Assembly (NCBI RefSeq): GCF_013407835.1
Contig: NZ_JACCBI010000001.1
Coordinates: 1,116,001 to 1,180,000, forward strand
Length of the DNA stretch: 64,000 nucleotides
Direction: 5' to 3'
Source: Agromyces atrinae
GTDB taxonomy: Bacteria; Actinomycetota; Actinomycetes; Actinomycetales; Microbacteriaceae
Notes under the pieces: model-generated
The model's database searches: none
What the model was told of the DNA's origin: nothing
What the model saw: only the letters and a program-made list of their open reading frames with translations
Made by a program: the position numbers and the translations under genes
Part shown: piece after piece, positions 17,731-25,580 of the stretch
Position numbering within the stretch: position 1 is the stretch's first letter
Layout: each line of letters starts with the position of its first letter

Positions 17731-18959
17731 CGACACTCCTCGGTCTCGACGTCGGAGGTCGACTCGTCGTCTTCGCCGGCGGCGGCTCGGTCACCGAACG
17801 TCGCGTTGCGCGCTTCGCGGCGGAGGGCGCCGTCATCCGCATCGTCGCGCCGGAGTTGACTCCGACGCTCTCCTCCCTCGCCGAGTCGGGCGAGATCGAA
17901 TGGCGCGATCGCGCCGTTCGGCAGTCCGACCTCGAGGGAGCCTGGTTCGTCCACTCGGCGACGGGTGACGCGCGGACGGACCGTGCCGTGGCCGACTGGG
18001 CGGCCGCGGCACGGATCTTCTGCGTCAACGCCTCGCGAGGCGATCACGGAAGTGCACGGATGACGGCGGAATCCCGCGCGGGAGACCTCGTCGTCGGCGT
18101 CGCCTCCAACCACGGCGCCGACCCGCGCCGCGCCCGCACGGCGAGCGCCATGCTCGCCGAGACGCTCGCGGAAGGCCGCATGCCGGCTCGTCGCCAGCGC
18201 CGCGGAGCGCCCGGTCGCGTCGTCCTCGTCGGCGGCGGCCCCGGTGCCGCCGACCTCCTGACCATTCGCGGTCGCCGCGCCCTCGCCGAGGCCGACGTCG
18301 TCGTCGCCGACCGCCTCGGCCCGCGCTCCGTGCTCGGCGAACTCGACCCCGAGGTCGAGATCATCGACGTCGGAAAGACCCCCGGACACCATGTCGTGCC
18401 GCAGGACGAGATCAACCGGATCATCGTCGAGCACGCTCTCGCCGGCAAGGTCGTCGTACGTCTCAAGGGCGGAGACCCCTTCGTCTTCGGCCGCGGCGGC
18501 GAGGAGGTCGCGGCGTGCATCGCCGCCGGCGTTCCCGTCGACGTCGTACCCGGCATCTCGAGCGCCATCTCCGTGCCCGCTGCCGCGGGGATCCCCGTCA
18601 CCCACCGGGGAACGTCGACGGCGATGCACCTCGTCAACGGCCACGACGCCCCGAACGCGGCGACCCTCGCCTCGCTCCGCGACGACAGCACGACGAGCGT
18701 GCTCCTCATGGGCGTCGAACGCCTGCCCGGATTCGTCGCCGCCGCACTCGCCGACGGCGCACCGGCCGATCGTCCCGCCGCGATCGTGGAGAACGGCTCG
18801 ACCGACGCGCAGAGGACGACGCGCGCCACTCTCGGTACCCTGGTTCGAGCGGCCCGCGACAACGGTGTCCGCTCGCCCGCGGTGATCATCGTCGGCGATG
18901 TCGCCGCCGCAGGTCTCCTCACCTCCTCGGCCGTTCGAGAGGATGCCCGTACCGGATGA
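17727..18959 (+). CDS. cysG: siroheme synthase: precorrin-2 dehydrogenase fused to uroporphyrinogen-III C-methyltransferase
   Basis: Makes siroheme precursors for NirB. 410 residues with two modules. The N-terminal NAD-binding part (about 1-140; VVFAGGGSVTERRVARFAAE) resembles the CysG dehydrogenase/chelatase domain. The C-terminal part, from about 163 (VLVGGGPGAADLLTIRGRRA), is a SAM-dependent uroporphyrinogen methyltransferase with RLKGGDPFVFGRGGEEV and VPGISSAI. The N-terminal module is short, so its chelatase step is probably supplied by the CbiX proteins nearby. Both ends overlap neighbours by ATGA. Confidence 0.9.
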   Translation: MTTLLGLDVGGRLVVFAGGGSVTERRVARFAAEGAVIRIVAPELTPTLSSLAESGEIEWRDRAVRQSDLEGAWFVHSATGDARTDRAVADWAAAARIFCVNASRGDHGSARMTAESRAGDLVVGVASNHGADPRRARTASAMLAETLAEGRMPARRQRRGAPGRVVLVGGGPGAADLLTIRGRRALAEADVVVADRLGPRSVLGELDPEVEIIDVGKTPGHHVVPQDEINRIIVEHALAGKVVVRLKGGDPFVFGRGGEEVAACIAAGVPVDVVPGISSAISVPAAAGIPVTHRGTSTAMHLVNGHDAPNAATLASLRDDSTTSVLLMGVERLPGFVAAALADGAPADRPAAIVENGSTDAQRTTRATLGTLVRAARDNGVRSPAVIIVGDVAAAGLLTSSAVREDARTG

Positions 18960-20095
18960 CGACGAGCCTCCCGATCCCCGGCACACCGCTCGCCGGTTGC
19001 ATCATGCTCGTGACCGCCGATCGACGGTCGGCCGAGCTCGCCACAGCGCTCGAACGTCGCGGTGCTCTCGTCCAGCACGCCCCCTCCCTCACCGTCATCC
19101 CCCACATCGGCGACGAGGATCTCGTCGAGCAGACGCGCGCGATCATCCGCACCCCGCCCGACATCGTCGTCGCGACGACGGGTGTCGGCTTCACCGGGTG
19201 GATGGAGACCGCCGACACGGCCGGACTCCACGACGAGTTGCGCGCCGCGATCGGCAAGGCCCGTTTCATCGCACGCGGCCCGAAGGCCCGTGGCGCGATC
19301 CAGCAGGCCGGCTTCACCGCCGACTGGGTCGCCGAGTCCGAGACGTCCGCCGAGCTCGGCGAGTACCTCCTCGCCGAGGGCATCGACGGATCGCGCATCG
19401 TCGTGCAGCACCACGGCTCCGGCGCCGACGGCCTCGACGAGGCCTTCGAGTCGGCGGGCGCGACCGTCGCGAGTCTCGTCGTCTACCGGTGGGGCCCGCC
19501 GCCCGATCCCGGACTCGTCGCGCGATCGGCCATCGCTGCCGCCGCAGGCGACTACGACACCGTCATCTTCACGTCGGCACCCGGCACCGTCGCGTGGCTC
19601 GACGCCGCCCGCGAGAGCGGCTCGCTCGAGGGCATCGTCGATCGCTCGCTCGACGGATCGCTGCTCCTCGCCGCCGTCGGCCCCATCACGGCCGCCCCGC
19701 TCATCGAGGTCGGCATCGATCCGCTCGTTCCCGATCGCGGGCGACTCGGTTCGCTCGTGCGCACGATCGTGAGCCACTACGCCCTGCACCGCGACGCCGC
19801 GGTCGCCACCGAGGCCGGCGTCATCGACGTGCGCCGCGGCGGCGCGCTGCTCGACGGCGAGCTGTTGCCCCTCTCGAAGACCGGCCTCGCCGTGCTCGAC
19901 CGCATCGTCCAGGCCCGCGGCGGAGTCGTCTCGCGGGAGGCGCTGCTCTCGGCGCTCCCCCGCTCCACGAGCGACCTGCACGCCGTCGAGGTCGCCATCG
20001 CGCGCGTGCGCGAATCGGCGGGCAGCCCCGGGCTCATCAAGACCGTCATCAAACGCGGCTACCGCCTCGGAATCGTCGCGGAGGAGAACTCATGA
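18956..20095 (+). CDS. nnaR: HemD-like/winged-helix nitrate-nitrite assimilation regulator NnaR
   Basis: 379 residues. The first 265 or so match uroporphyrinogen-III synthase (LVTADRRSAELATALERRGA, then ATTGVGFTGW and VIFTSAPGTVAWL). The C-terminal part, about 280-375, is a response-regulator-type winged helix (GLAVLDRIVQARGGVVSREA, then VEVAIARVRESAG and TVIKRGYRLGI). This fusion is known from Streptomyces and Mycobacterium as NnaR, a co-regulator of nitrate/nitrite assimilation genes. Its place inside the nir operon, between siroheme synthase and the chelatase, fits. Whether the HemD half is still catalytic cannot be told from the sequence. Confidence 0.85.
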   Translation: MTTSLPIPGTPLAGCIMLVTADRRSAELATALERRGALVQHAPSLTVIPHIGDEDLVEQTRAIIRTPPDIVVATTGVGFTGWMETADTAGLHDELRAAIGKARFIARGPKARGAIQQAGFTADWVAESETSAELGEYLLAEGIDGSRIVVQHHGSGADGLDEAFESAGATVASLVVYRWGPPPDPGLVARSAIAAAAGDYDTVIFTSAPGTVAWLDAARESGSLEGIVDRSLDGSLLLAAVGPITAAPLIEVGIDPLVPDRGRLGSLVRTIVSHYALHRDAAVATEAGVIDVRRGGALLDGELLPLSKTGLAVLDRIVQARGGVVSREALLSALPRSTSDLHAVEVAIARVRESAGSPGLIKTVIKRGYRLGIVAEENS

Positions 20096-20811
20096 CCGCA
20101 CTCATCGCGTGCTCCCACGGCACGAGCGACCCTGCAGGCCGCATCGCCATCCGCTCGATCGTCGAGGGAGTGCGCCGTCAGCGTCCGAGGCTCGATGTCC
20201 GCGAGGCCTTCGTCGACGTCGAGGAGCCCGAGGTCGGCGGCGTCGTCGCAGCCGCGTCATCCGTCGGCGATGCCGTGGTGGTGCCGCTCCTCCTCTCGAC
20301 CGGTTTCCACGTGCGGAACGACATCGCGAACGCCGTCGCGCCCTTCGCTCCCGGCGCGCGCGCGGCGCGGCCGCTCGGCCCCGACCCCGTGCTCGCCCAG
20401 ATCATCGTCGAGCGGCTCGTCCAGGCCGGCGCGACGCCCGACGACTCGGTCGTGTTCGCCGCGGCGGGCTCGAGCGACCCGTCGGCCGCAACCGACGTCG
20501 AGGCGACCGTCGCGCATCTCCGCCGCCTCTGGAGCGGCACGATCACCATCGGCTACGGCTCGATGGCGACGCCGAACGTCCCCACCGCCGTCGAGGCGGC
20601 ACGCTCGGCGGCACCCGGGAAGCGCGTCGTCATCGCGTCGTACCTGCTCGCGCCGGGCTTCTTCCACGATCGGCTGCGGGAGGCCGGCGCCGACCTGGTG
20701 TCGGCGCCGCTCGCGCCCGACCCCCGTCTCGCCGACCTCGTGATCGAGCGCTACCGCTCGGCGCCCGCTCCGCGTTCGGTCCGCACACCCGCCGTCGCCG
20801 CTTCGGCGTAG
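20092..20811 (+). CDS. CbiX/SirB-like sirohydrochlorin chelatase, copy 1
   Basis: 239 residues, about two CbiX repeats long. The metal-site histidines are in ACSHGTSDP near residue 8 and STGFHVRNDI near 70. A second half contains FAAAGSSDPSA and ASYLLAPGFFHDRLREAGAD. It is expected to insert iron into sirohydrochlorin to give siroheme for NirB. Coupled to nnaR by ATGA, the last gene of the nir operon. Its final 61 bases overlap, on the opposite strand, the end of a second CbiX-like gene. Confidence 0.85.
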   Translation: MTALIACSHGTSDPAGRIAIRSIVEGVRRQRPRLDVREAFVDVEEPEVGGVVAAASSVGDAVVVPLLLSTGFHVRNDIANAVAPFAPGARAARPLGPDPVLAQIIVERLVQAGATPDDSVVFAAAGSSDPSAATDVEATVAHLRRLWSGTITIGYGSMATPNVPTAVEAARSAAPGKRVVIASYLLAPGFFHDRLREAGADLVSAPLAPDPRLADLVIERYRSAPAPRSVRTPAVAASA

Positions 20812-21512
20812 CGGTCGAGGACGAGCTCGACGAGTCCGTCCTCGACGCGCGAGCCCGGCACGATGAGCGGCTCGGCGACGACATCGCCGCCCGCCGCGAG
20901 CACCGAGTCGTAGAAGTTGCCGGGTGCGAGCAGGTACGTGCCGATGACGACACGCGAACCCGGGTGCACCTCGCGCACCATCTCGATCGCATCGGGAAGA
21001 CGCGGGATGGCGGCGGCGATGAAGCCGACCGTCACCGGACGACCGAGGCGCGCGGCCAGGCGACGCCCGGTCTCGAAGCACTCGCGCACGGCGCGCGGAT
21101 CGTTGGAGCCGGCCGCAGCCAGGATGAGGGCGTCGCTCGACTGCAACCCGATCGCCTCGAGCCGCGCAGCGAGCACGTCGACGATGCGCGGATCGGGACC
21201 GAGGGCAGCGGCGAGCTCGACTCCCTCACCCTCGAGACGATCGAGACCGAGCGCGAGACCCGCTCGCACGTGGTACCCGGCCGAGAGCACGAGGGGCACG
21301 ATGACGGCACCGCGCGTGCGGGTGGCCTGCGTGAGCGCCGACGCGACATCCGTGTGCTGCGCATCGATGAAGTCGATCGAGATGTCGGCGGCCGGGTTCC
21401 GGGCCGTGATCGCGTCGACGAGGCTGACGACGGCGGCCCGGTTCTCCGCCGACGGCGCTCCATGAGTGACCGCCAGCAACGCGAGCGGCGCGCTCGTCGA
21501 TTCCGATTCCAC
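20751..21512 (-). CDS. CbiX/SirB-like chelatase, copy 2 (convergent paralogue)
   Basis: 253 residues from a GTG preceded by GGGGA; a TTG at 21542 is an alternative start. The same landmarks as copy 1 are seen: LLAVTHGAPSAEN, LSAGYHVRAGL, LAAAGSNDPRAVR, GTYLLAPGNFYDSVLAAGGD. Both histidines are kept, so it is probably an active chelatase or a metal-binding homologue. It runs toward copy 1 and the two share 61 bases at their 3' ends. The overlap encodes only the tail after the last helix (ERY or DRY) in each. It could serve siroheme synthesis or another tetrapyrrole metal insertion. Confidence 0.8.
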   Translation of the reverse strand: MESESTSAPLALLAVTHGAPSAENRAAVVSLVDAITARNPAADISIDFIDAQHTDVASALTQATRTRGAVIVPLVLSAGYHVRAGLALGLDRLEGEGVELAAALGPDPRIVDVLAARLEAIGLQSSDALILAAAGSNDPRAVRECFETGRRLAARLGRPVTVGFIAAAIPRLPDAIEMVREVHPGSRVVIGTYLLAPGNFYDSVLAAGGDVVAEPLIVPGSRVEDGLVELVLDRYAEAATAGVRTERGAGAER

Positions 21513-21653
21513 GCGTTCCCCGATTCGATCGTGCTCGAGCAACGCCCGACCATTTCGACGGTATGCACGCCGTGTTTCCTCGGCGGCACCGGCGTGTTTC
21601 GGCGACGTGAATCCTCCCTCACCCGAGGGACGGACGCGATCGAAGAACGTCGG

Positions 21654-22334
21654 TCAGTCAGGGAGCAGATCGGGTCGCACGCGACGGGTGCGTTCCACCT
21701 GCTGGTCGTGCCGCCACGAGGCGATGAGCCCGTGATTGCCGCTCAGGAGCACGGGCGGCACGGTGAGGCCGCGCCACTCCGAGGGCTTCGTGTAACTCGG
21801 GTACTCGAGCAGCCCGTCTTCGTGCGACTCCTCGACGAGACTCGCCGGGTTGCCCACGACTCCCGGAACGAGGCGACCGACCGCTTCGACGATCGCCATC
21901 GCAGCAACCTCGCCGCCGTTCAGCACATAGTCGCCGATGCTCAGGAGCCGCACGCGCCCACGCTCGGCGTAGTGGTCGACGACGCGCTGATCGATGCCCT
22001 CGTACCGTCCGCACGCGAACACGAGGTGCGATTCGTTCGCGAGCTCGCGGGCGATGGTCTGGGTGAAGGGCTCCCCCGCGGGCGAGGTGACGATGAGCAC
22101 GGTCTCGTCGCCCACGAGCGAATCGAGGGCTTCGCCCCACGGCTCGGGCTTCATGACCATACCGGCGCCGCCGCCGTAGGGCGTGTCGTCGACCGTGCGG
22201 TGACGGTCGTGCGTGAAGTCGCGCAGATCGTGGGCGCGGATGTCGAGGACACCCGATTCGCGCGCCTTGCCGATGAGCGAGAGGCCGAGCACATCGAAGA
22301 ACGTCGGAAAGATCGTGACGATGTCGATGCGCAT
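21654..22334 (-). CDS. trmD: tRNA (guanine37-N1)-methyltransferase
   Basis: Adds m1G37 to tRNAs reading CUN, CCN and CGG codons, preventing frameshifts. 226 residues. It is a SPOUT-class knot enzyme with diagnostic sequences [43 protein letters not shown] and [11 protein letters not shown]. It stands alone here, with rimM and rplS not adjacent and a nitrate transporter operon diverging upstream. Its tRNA-Arg(CCG) substrate, with G37, is encoded in this window. Confidence 0.96.
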   Translation of the reverse strand: MRIDIVTIFPTFFDVLGLSLIGKARESGVLDIRAHDLRDFTHDRHRTVDDTPYGGGAGMVMKPEPWGEALDSLVGDETVLIVTSPAGEPFTQTIARELANESHLVFACGRYEGIDQRVVDHYAERGRVRLLSIGDYVLNGGEVAAMAIVEAVGRLVPGVVGNPASLVEESHEDGLLEYPSYTKPSEWRGLTVPPVLLSGNHGLIASWRHDQQVERTRRVRPDLLPD

Positions 22335-22387
22335 GAAAAGAGTCTAGGCGGCGGTCGCCGCGGCCTCCCGCCGGTGGCATCCGCTAT

Positions 22388-22414
22388 GTAACGGGAATGT
22401 GTCCAACACCTAAC
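22388..22414 (+). promoter_or_regulatory. GlnR-like site candidate near trmD/narK
   Basis: GTAAC (22388-22392) and CTAAC (22410-22414) are 22 bases apart, the spacing expected for the repeated a-sites of actinobacterial GlnR operators. The intervening b-site (GTGTC in place of GAAAC) is poor. It lies between the divergent trmD and narK genes, upstream of the better-supported 23-base pair. Weak evidence. Confidence 0.25.
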
Positions 22415-22451
22415 CGGGCCCGTCCGCGGGAGTGAGTGAAAAGTGATGCGA

Positions 22452-22497
22452 GGGTAACGCCCGGGCGCGAGAAGCGGAAACACGCCGTCAGTACCGT
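22452..22497 (+). promoter_or_regulatory. paired operator-like repeat and -10 upstream of narK
   Basis: GGGTAACGCCCG (22452-22463) and CGGAAACACGCC (22475-22486) are placed 23 bases apart. They are followed by TACCGT at 22492-22497, which starts 15 bases after the second GNAAC. Both spacings equal those upstream of nirB. The narK ATG lies 60 bases after the second element. This supports a common activator of the two nitrogen operons. Confidence 0.55.
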
Positions 22498-22540
22498 CGG
22501 ATCACACTCACCGATCCAACGCATCTCCGTGGAGGAACGC

Positions 22541-23953
22541 ATGTCGACCACTGCCTCGCCGTCCGTCGTCACCGCACCGAGCGATACCGCGCTCACGAAC
22601 CCGACGGTCCTCACGCACCGACCCGGGCGATGGATCGACGGGTGGAACCCGGAGGACCCGGTGTTCTGGGCCGCCCAGGGCAAGAAGATCGCGAACCGCA
22701 ACCTCGGCTGGTCGATCTTCGCCGAATTCCTCGGCTTCATCGTGTGGCAGCTCTGGAGCATCGTCGTCGTCATGCTCCCCGCCGCGGGCTTCTCGTTCAC
22801 GAGCGCCGAGAGCTTTTGGCTCATCTCCCTTCCGAGCCTCGTCGGCGCGACCCTCCGCTTCCCCTACACCTTCATGGTTCCGAAGTTCGGCGGTCGCAAC
22901 TGGACGATGGTGTCGGCCGCACTCCTCCTCATCCCCTCGATCCTTCTCGGCATCGCGGTCGGCAACCCCGACACCCCGTTCGGCGTCATGCTCGTCATCG
23001 CGGCCCTCGCCGGTTTCGGCGGCGGCAACTTCGCGAGCTCGATGTCGAACATCACCTACTTCTTCCCGCAGAAGGAGAAGGGCTGGGCGCTCGGCCTCAA
23101 CGCCGCCGGCGGAAACCTCGGCACGTCGGTCGCCCAGTTCATCGTGCCGATCGCCGTCACGATCAGCGCCGGCGCGACGCTCAACATCTCGCTCGCCGGG
23201 TGGATCTGGGTGCCGCTCATCGTCGTCGCCATCTGGGGCGCGTGGAAGTACATGGACAACCTGTCCTCGGCGAAGGCCGACTTCTCCGGCTCGGCCGCCG
23301 CGCTCCGCGAACCGCACCTGTGGCTGCTCGCTCTCCTCTACATCGGCACGTTCGGCTCGTTCATCGGCTTCGCGAGCGTCTTCCCGAAGCTCATCGCCGA
23401 CCAGTTCCCCGACTTCTCGACCTTCCAGGTGGGCACGGCCGGCGTCTCGCTCGCCTTCATCGGCGCTCTCGTCGGCTCACTCGCTCGGCCCTACGGCGGC
23501 CGCCTCGCCGACCGGTTCGGCGGCGCGCGCATCACCGTCTTCGCGTTCAGCGTCATGGCGCTCGGCGCCCTCGCCGTCGTCTGGACGCTCCCGCTCAAGA
23601 ACTTCTGGATCTTCATCGCGTGCTTCATCGTGCTCTTCCTCGCGGCCGGCCTCGGCAACGGATCGACCTACCGGATGATCCCGAGCGCCTTCGCCGCTCG
23701 TGCCCTCGCGCAGACCGGCGCCTCGACCGACGTCACCGTCCAGCGGAAGGCCGCAGCGGCTCTCGGCCTCATCTCGGCCATCGGCGCGTACGGTGGATTC
23801 CTCATCCCCCAGATCCTGAACCTGTCGCAGCAGACCTCGGGCGGATACGAGCCGGCGTTCTACGGCTTCGTCGCCGCCTACGTCGTGCTCCTCGCGCTCA
23901 CGATCTCCGTGTACATCGTTCCGCGCCGATCGCTCGCCGGACAGAGGATCTGA
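22541..23953 (+). CDS. narK: nitrate/nitrite transporter, NarK family
   Basis: 470 residues with about twelve membrane segments, from an ATG with a strong GGAGG site. The nitrate signature of the NNP family of major facilitators is present: GFGGGNFASSMSNITYFFP and GLNAAGGNLGTSVAQF, and again near the C-terminus. It probably imports nitrate, or exchanges nitrate and nitrite, and starts the operon that continues with a flavoprotein and nitrate reductase. The gap to the next gene is four bases. A cytoplasmic N-terminal stretch of about 50 residues precedes the first helix. Confidence 0.93.
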   Translation: MSTTASPSVVTAPSDTALTNPTVLTHRPGRWIDGWNPEDPVFWAAQGKKIANRNLGWSIFAEFLGFIVWQLWSIVVVMLPAAGFSFTSAESFWLISLPSLVGATLRFPYTFMVPKFGGRNWTMVSAALLLIPSILLGIAVGNPDTPFGVMLVIAALAGFGGGNFASSMSNITYFFPQKEKGWALGLNAAGGNLGTSVAQFIVPIAVTISAGATLNISLAGWIWVPLIVVAIWGAWKYMDNLSSAKADFSGSAAALREPHLWLLALLYIGTFGSFIGFASVFPKLIADQFPDFSTFQVGTAGVSLAFIGALVGSLARPYGGRLADRFGGARITVFAFSVMALGALAVVWTLPLKNFWIFIACFIVLFLAAGLGNGSTYRMIPSAFAARALAQTGASTDVTVQRKAAAALGLISAIGAYGGFLIPQILNLSQQTSGGYEPAFYGFVAAYVVLLALTISVYIVPRRSLAGQRI

Positions 23954-23957
23954 ACCT

Positions 23958-25580
23958 ATGCACCCTCCCCGCCCCGTGCGCGTCGTCCTCGTCGGATTCG
24001 GTCCCGTCGGCGCCCGCTTCGCCGAAGAGCTCCTGCCCGAGGTCGTCGCGGGCCGAGTCGACCTGACCGTCGTCGGCGCGGAGTCCGGAGACCCGTACAA
24101 CCGGGTCCTCGTGGCGGAGCTCGCCGTCGGACTCACCGAGAAGGACGACATCGTGCTCGCCGACTCGGACGAGTTGCGGGGCAGCGGAGTGGACGTTCGC
24201 ACGGGCGTGCGGGTCGTCGCGATCGATCGCGAGGCCCGCACGGTGCTGCTCGACGACGGCACGGATGTCGAATATGACCGTCTCGTCCTCGCGACAGGAG
24301 CACGCGCGAACATCCCGACGCTCTCGGGCGTCGCCCGCACGATTCGCGACAGCTCGACGCTCGGCCGCCTCGGCCACGCCGCGATCGGCACGGACGACGC
24401 GCTCCCGACGGGTGTCACGGTCGTCCGCGATCTCGCCGATGCGGAGACGATCGGCCGGGCGGTCGCGGCGAAGCAGCACATCGTCGTCCTCGGCGCGGGC
24501 GTGCTCGGTCTCGAGTTCGCACTCCTCGCCGCACGTCACGGGGCGACCGTGTCGGTCGTGCACACCGGCGCGTTCCCGATGCCGCGGAACCTCGACCGCG
24601 GAGGCGGCTCGGTGCTCAGCCGGGCCCTCCGCGCCCGCGGGATCACACTCCTCGCGCACAGCCCCGCCGAAGGCATCGCCGTGCACACCGAGGACGACGG
24701 CACGACGCGGTTCGACGCGCTCTACACCGCCGACGGAAAGCACATCCACGGCGACCTCCTCGTGCTCTCGTGCGGCGTCGGTGCGCGCGCCGAGCTCGCC
24801 GTCACGGCGGGCCTCCGCACCGAGGCCGGGATCGTCGTCGACCGCGATCTCCGCTCGTGGACCGATTCGCGCATCTACGCCATCGGCGACTGCGCGCACA
24901 TCGTCGAGAACGACGGCCAGACCGACACCGCGCGCCTCGGCGGCGCACCCGCGGGCCTCATCGGACCGGGCTGGCGACAGGCCGAGTGGCTCGCCGCGCG
25001 CTTCGCCGCCGATGTGACGGGCACCGAGCACTCCGACGCACCGCCCGCTGAGCGCGCGAGCGTCGTGATGCTGAAGGGCGAAGGCATCGACGCGGTCTCG
25101 GCCGGCGCCATCTCGGCCGAGCCGTGGGACCCGCGCATCGGCGACGTCGAACCCCCGAACGTCGCCCTGTGGGCCGACCCCGAGCACGGCCGGTACGTGA
25201 AGATGGTCACGCGCGACGGCGTGCTCGAGGGCTTCGTGAGCGTCGGGATGCCGCGGGCTTCCGCCGAACTGACGATGCTGTTCGAGCGCGGCGGCGAACT
25301 GCCGTCCGATCGCTCCCTCCTCCTCCGTCTCGATGCACCCGACGAGCCCGTCGCGAGCGGCACGCCGGCCGGTCCCGAAGCCATCATCTGCACGTGCAAC
25401 GCGGTCACGGCGGGAACGATCAGCGACGCGTGGCACGCCGGGAACACGACGGTCGCGTGCATCGGCAAGGCGACGCGCGCGGGAACGGGATGCGGCGGCT
25501 GCAAGGATCGGATCGAACGCATCATCGCCGACCGCGAAGCGACACTCGGCACTCCCCCGGCGCTGGAGGTCACCGCATGA
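23958..25580 (+). CDS. FAD/NAD(P)-dependent oxidoreductase, electron-transfer partner of nitrate reductase (NasC-like)
   Basis: 540 residues. Two dinucleotide-binding folds (VVLVGFGPVGARFAEELLPE at the start, VVLGAGVLGLEFALLAARHG near 175) and the FAD-binding IYAIGDCAHI follow the NirB N-terminal architecture. Near the C-terminus a BFD-type [2Fe-2S] domain has CTCNAVTAGTI (about 477) and GTGCGGCKDRI. It probably passes electrons from NAD(P)H to NasA. It is coupled by ATGA to nasA, and the NirB-like layout suggests a shared origin with NirB. Confidence 0.85.
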   Translation: MHPPRPVRVVLVGFGPVGARFAEELLPEVVAGRVDLTVVGAESGDPYNRVLVAELAVGLTEKDDIVLADSDELRGSGVDVRTGVRVVAIDREARTVLLDDGTDVEYDRLVLATGARANIPTLSGVARTIRDSSTLGRLGHAAIGTDDALPTGVTVVRDLADAETIGRAVAAKQHIVVLGAGVLGLEFALLAARHGATVSVVHTGAFPMPRNLDRGGGSVLSRALRARGITLLAHSPAEGIAVHTEDDGTTRFDALYTADGKHIHGDLLVLSCGVGARAELAVTAGLRTEAGIVVDRDLRSWTDSRIYAIGDCAHIVENDGQTDTARLGGAPAGLIGPGWRQAEWLAARFAADVTGTEHSDAPPAERASVVMLKGEGIDAVSAGAISAEPWDPRIGDVEPPNVALWADPEHGRYVKMVTRDGVLEGFVSVGMPRASAELTMLFERGGELPSDRSLLLRLDAPDEPVASGTPAGPEAIICTCNAVTAGTISDAWHAGNTTVACIGKATRAGTGCGGCKDRIERIIADREATLGTPPALEVTA

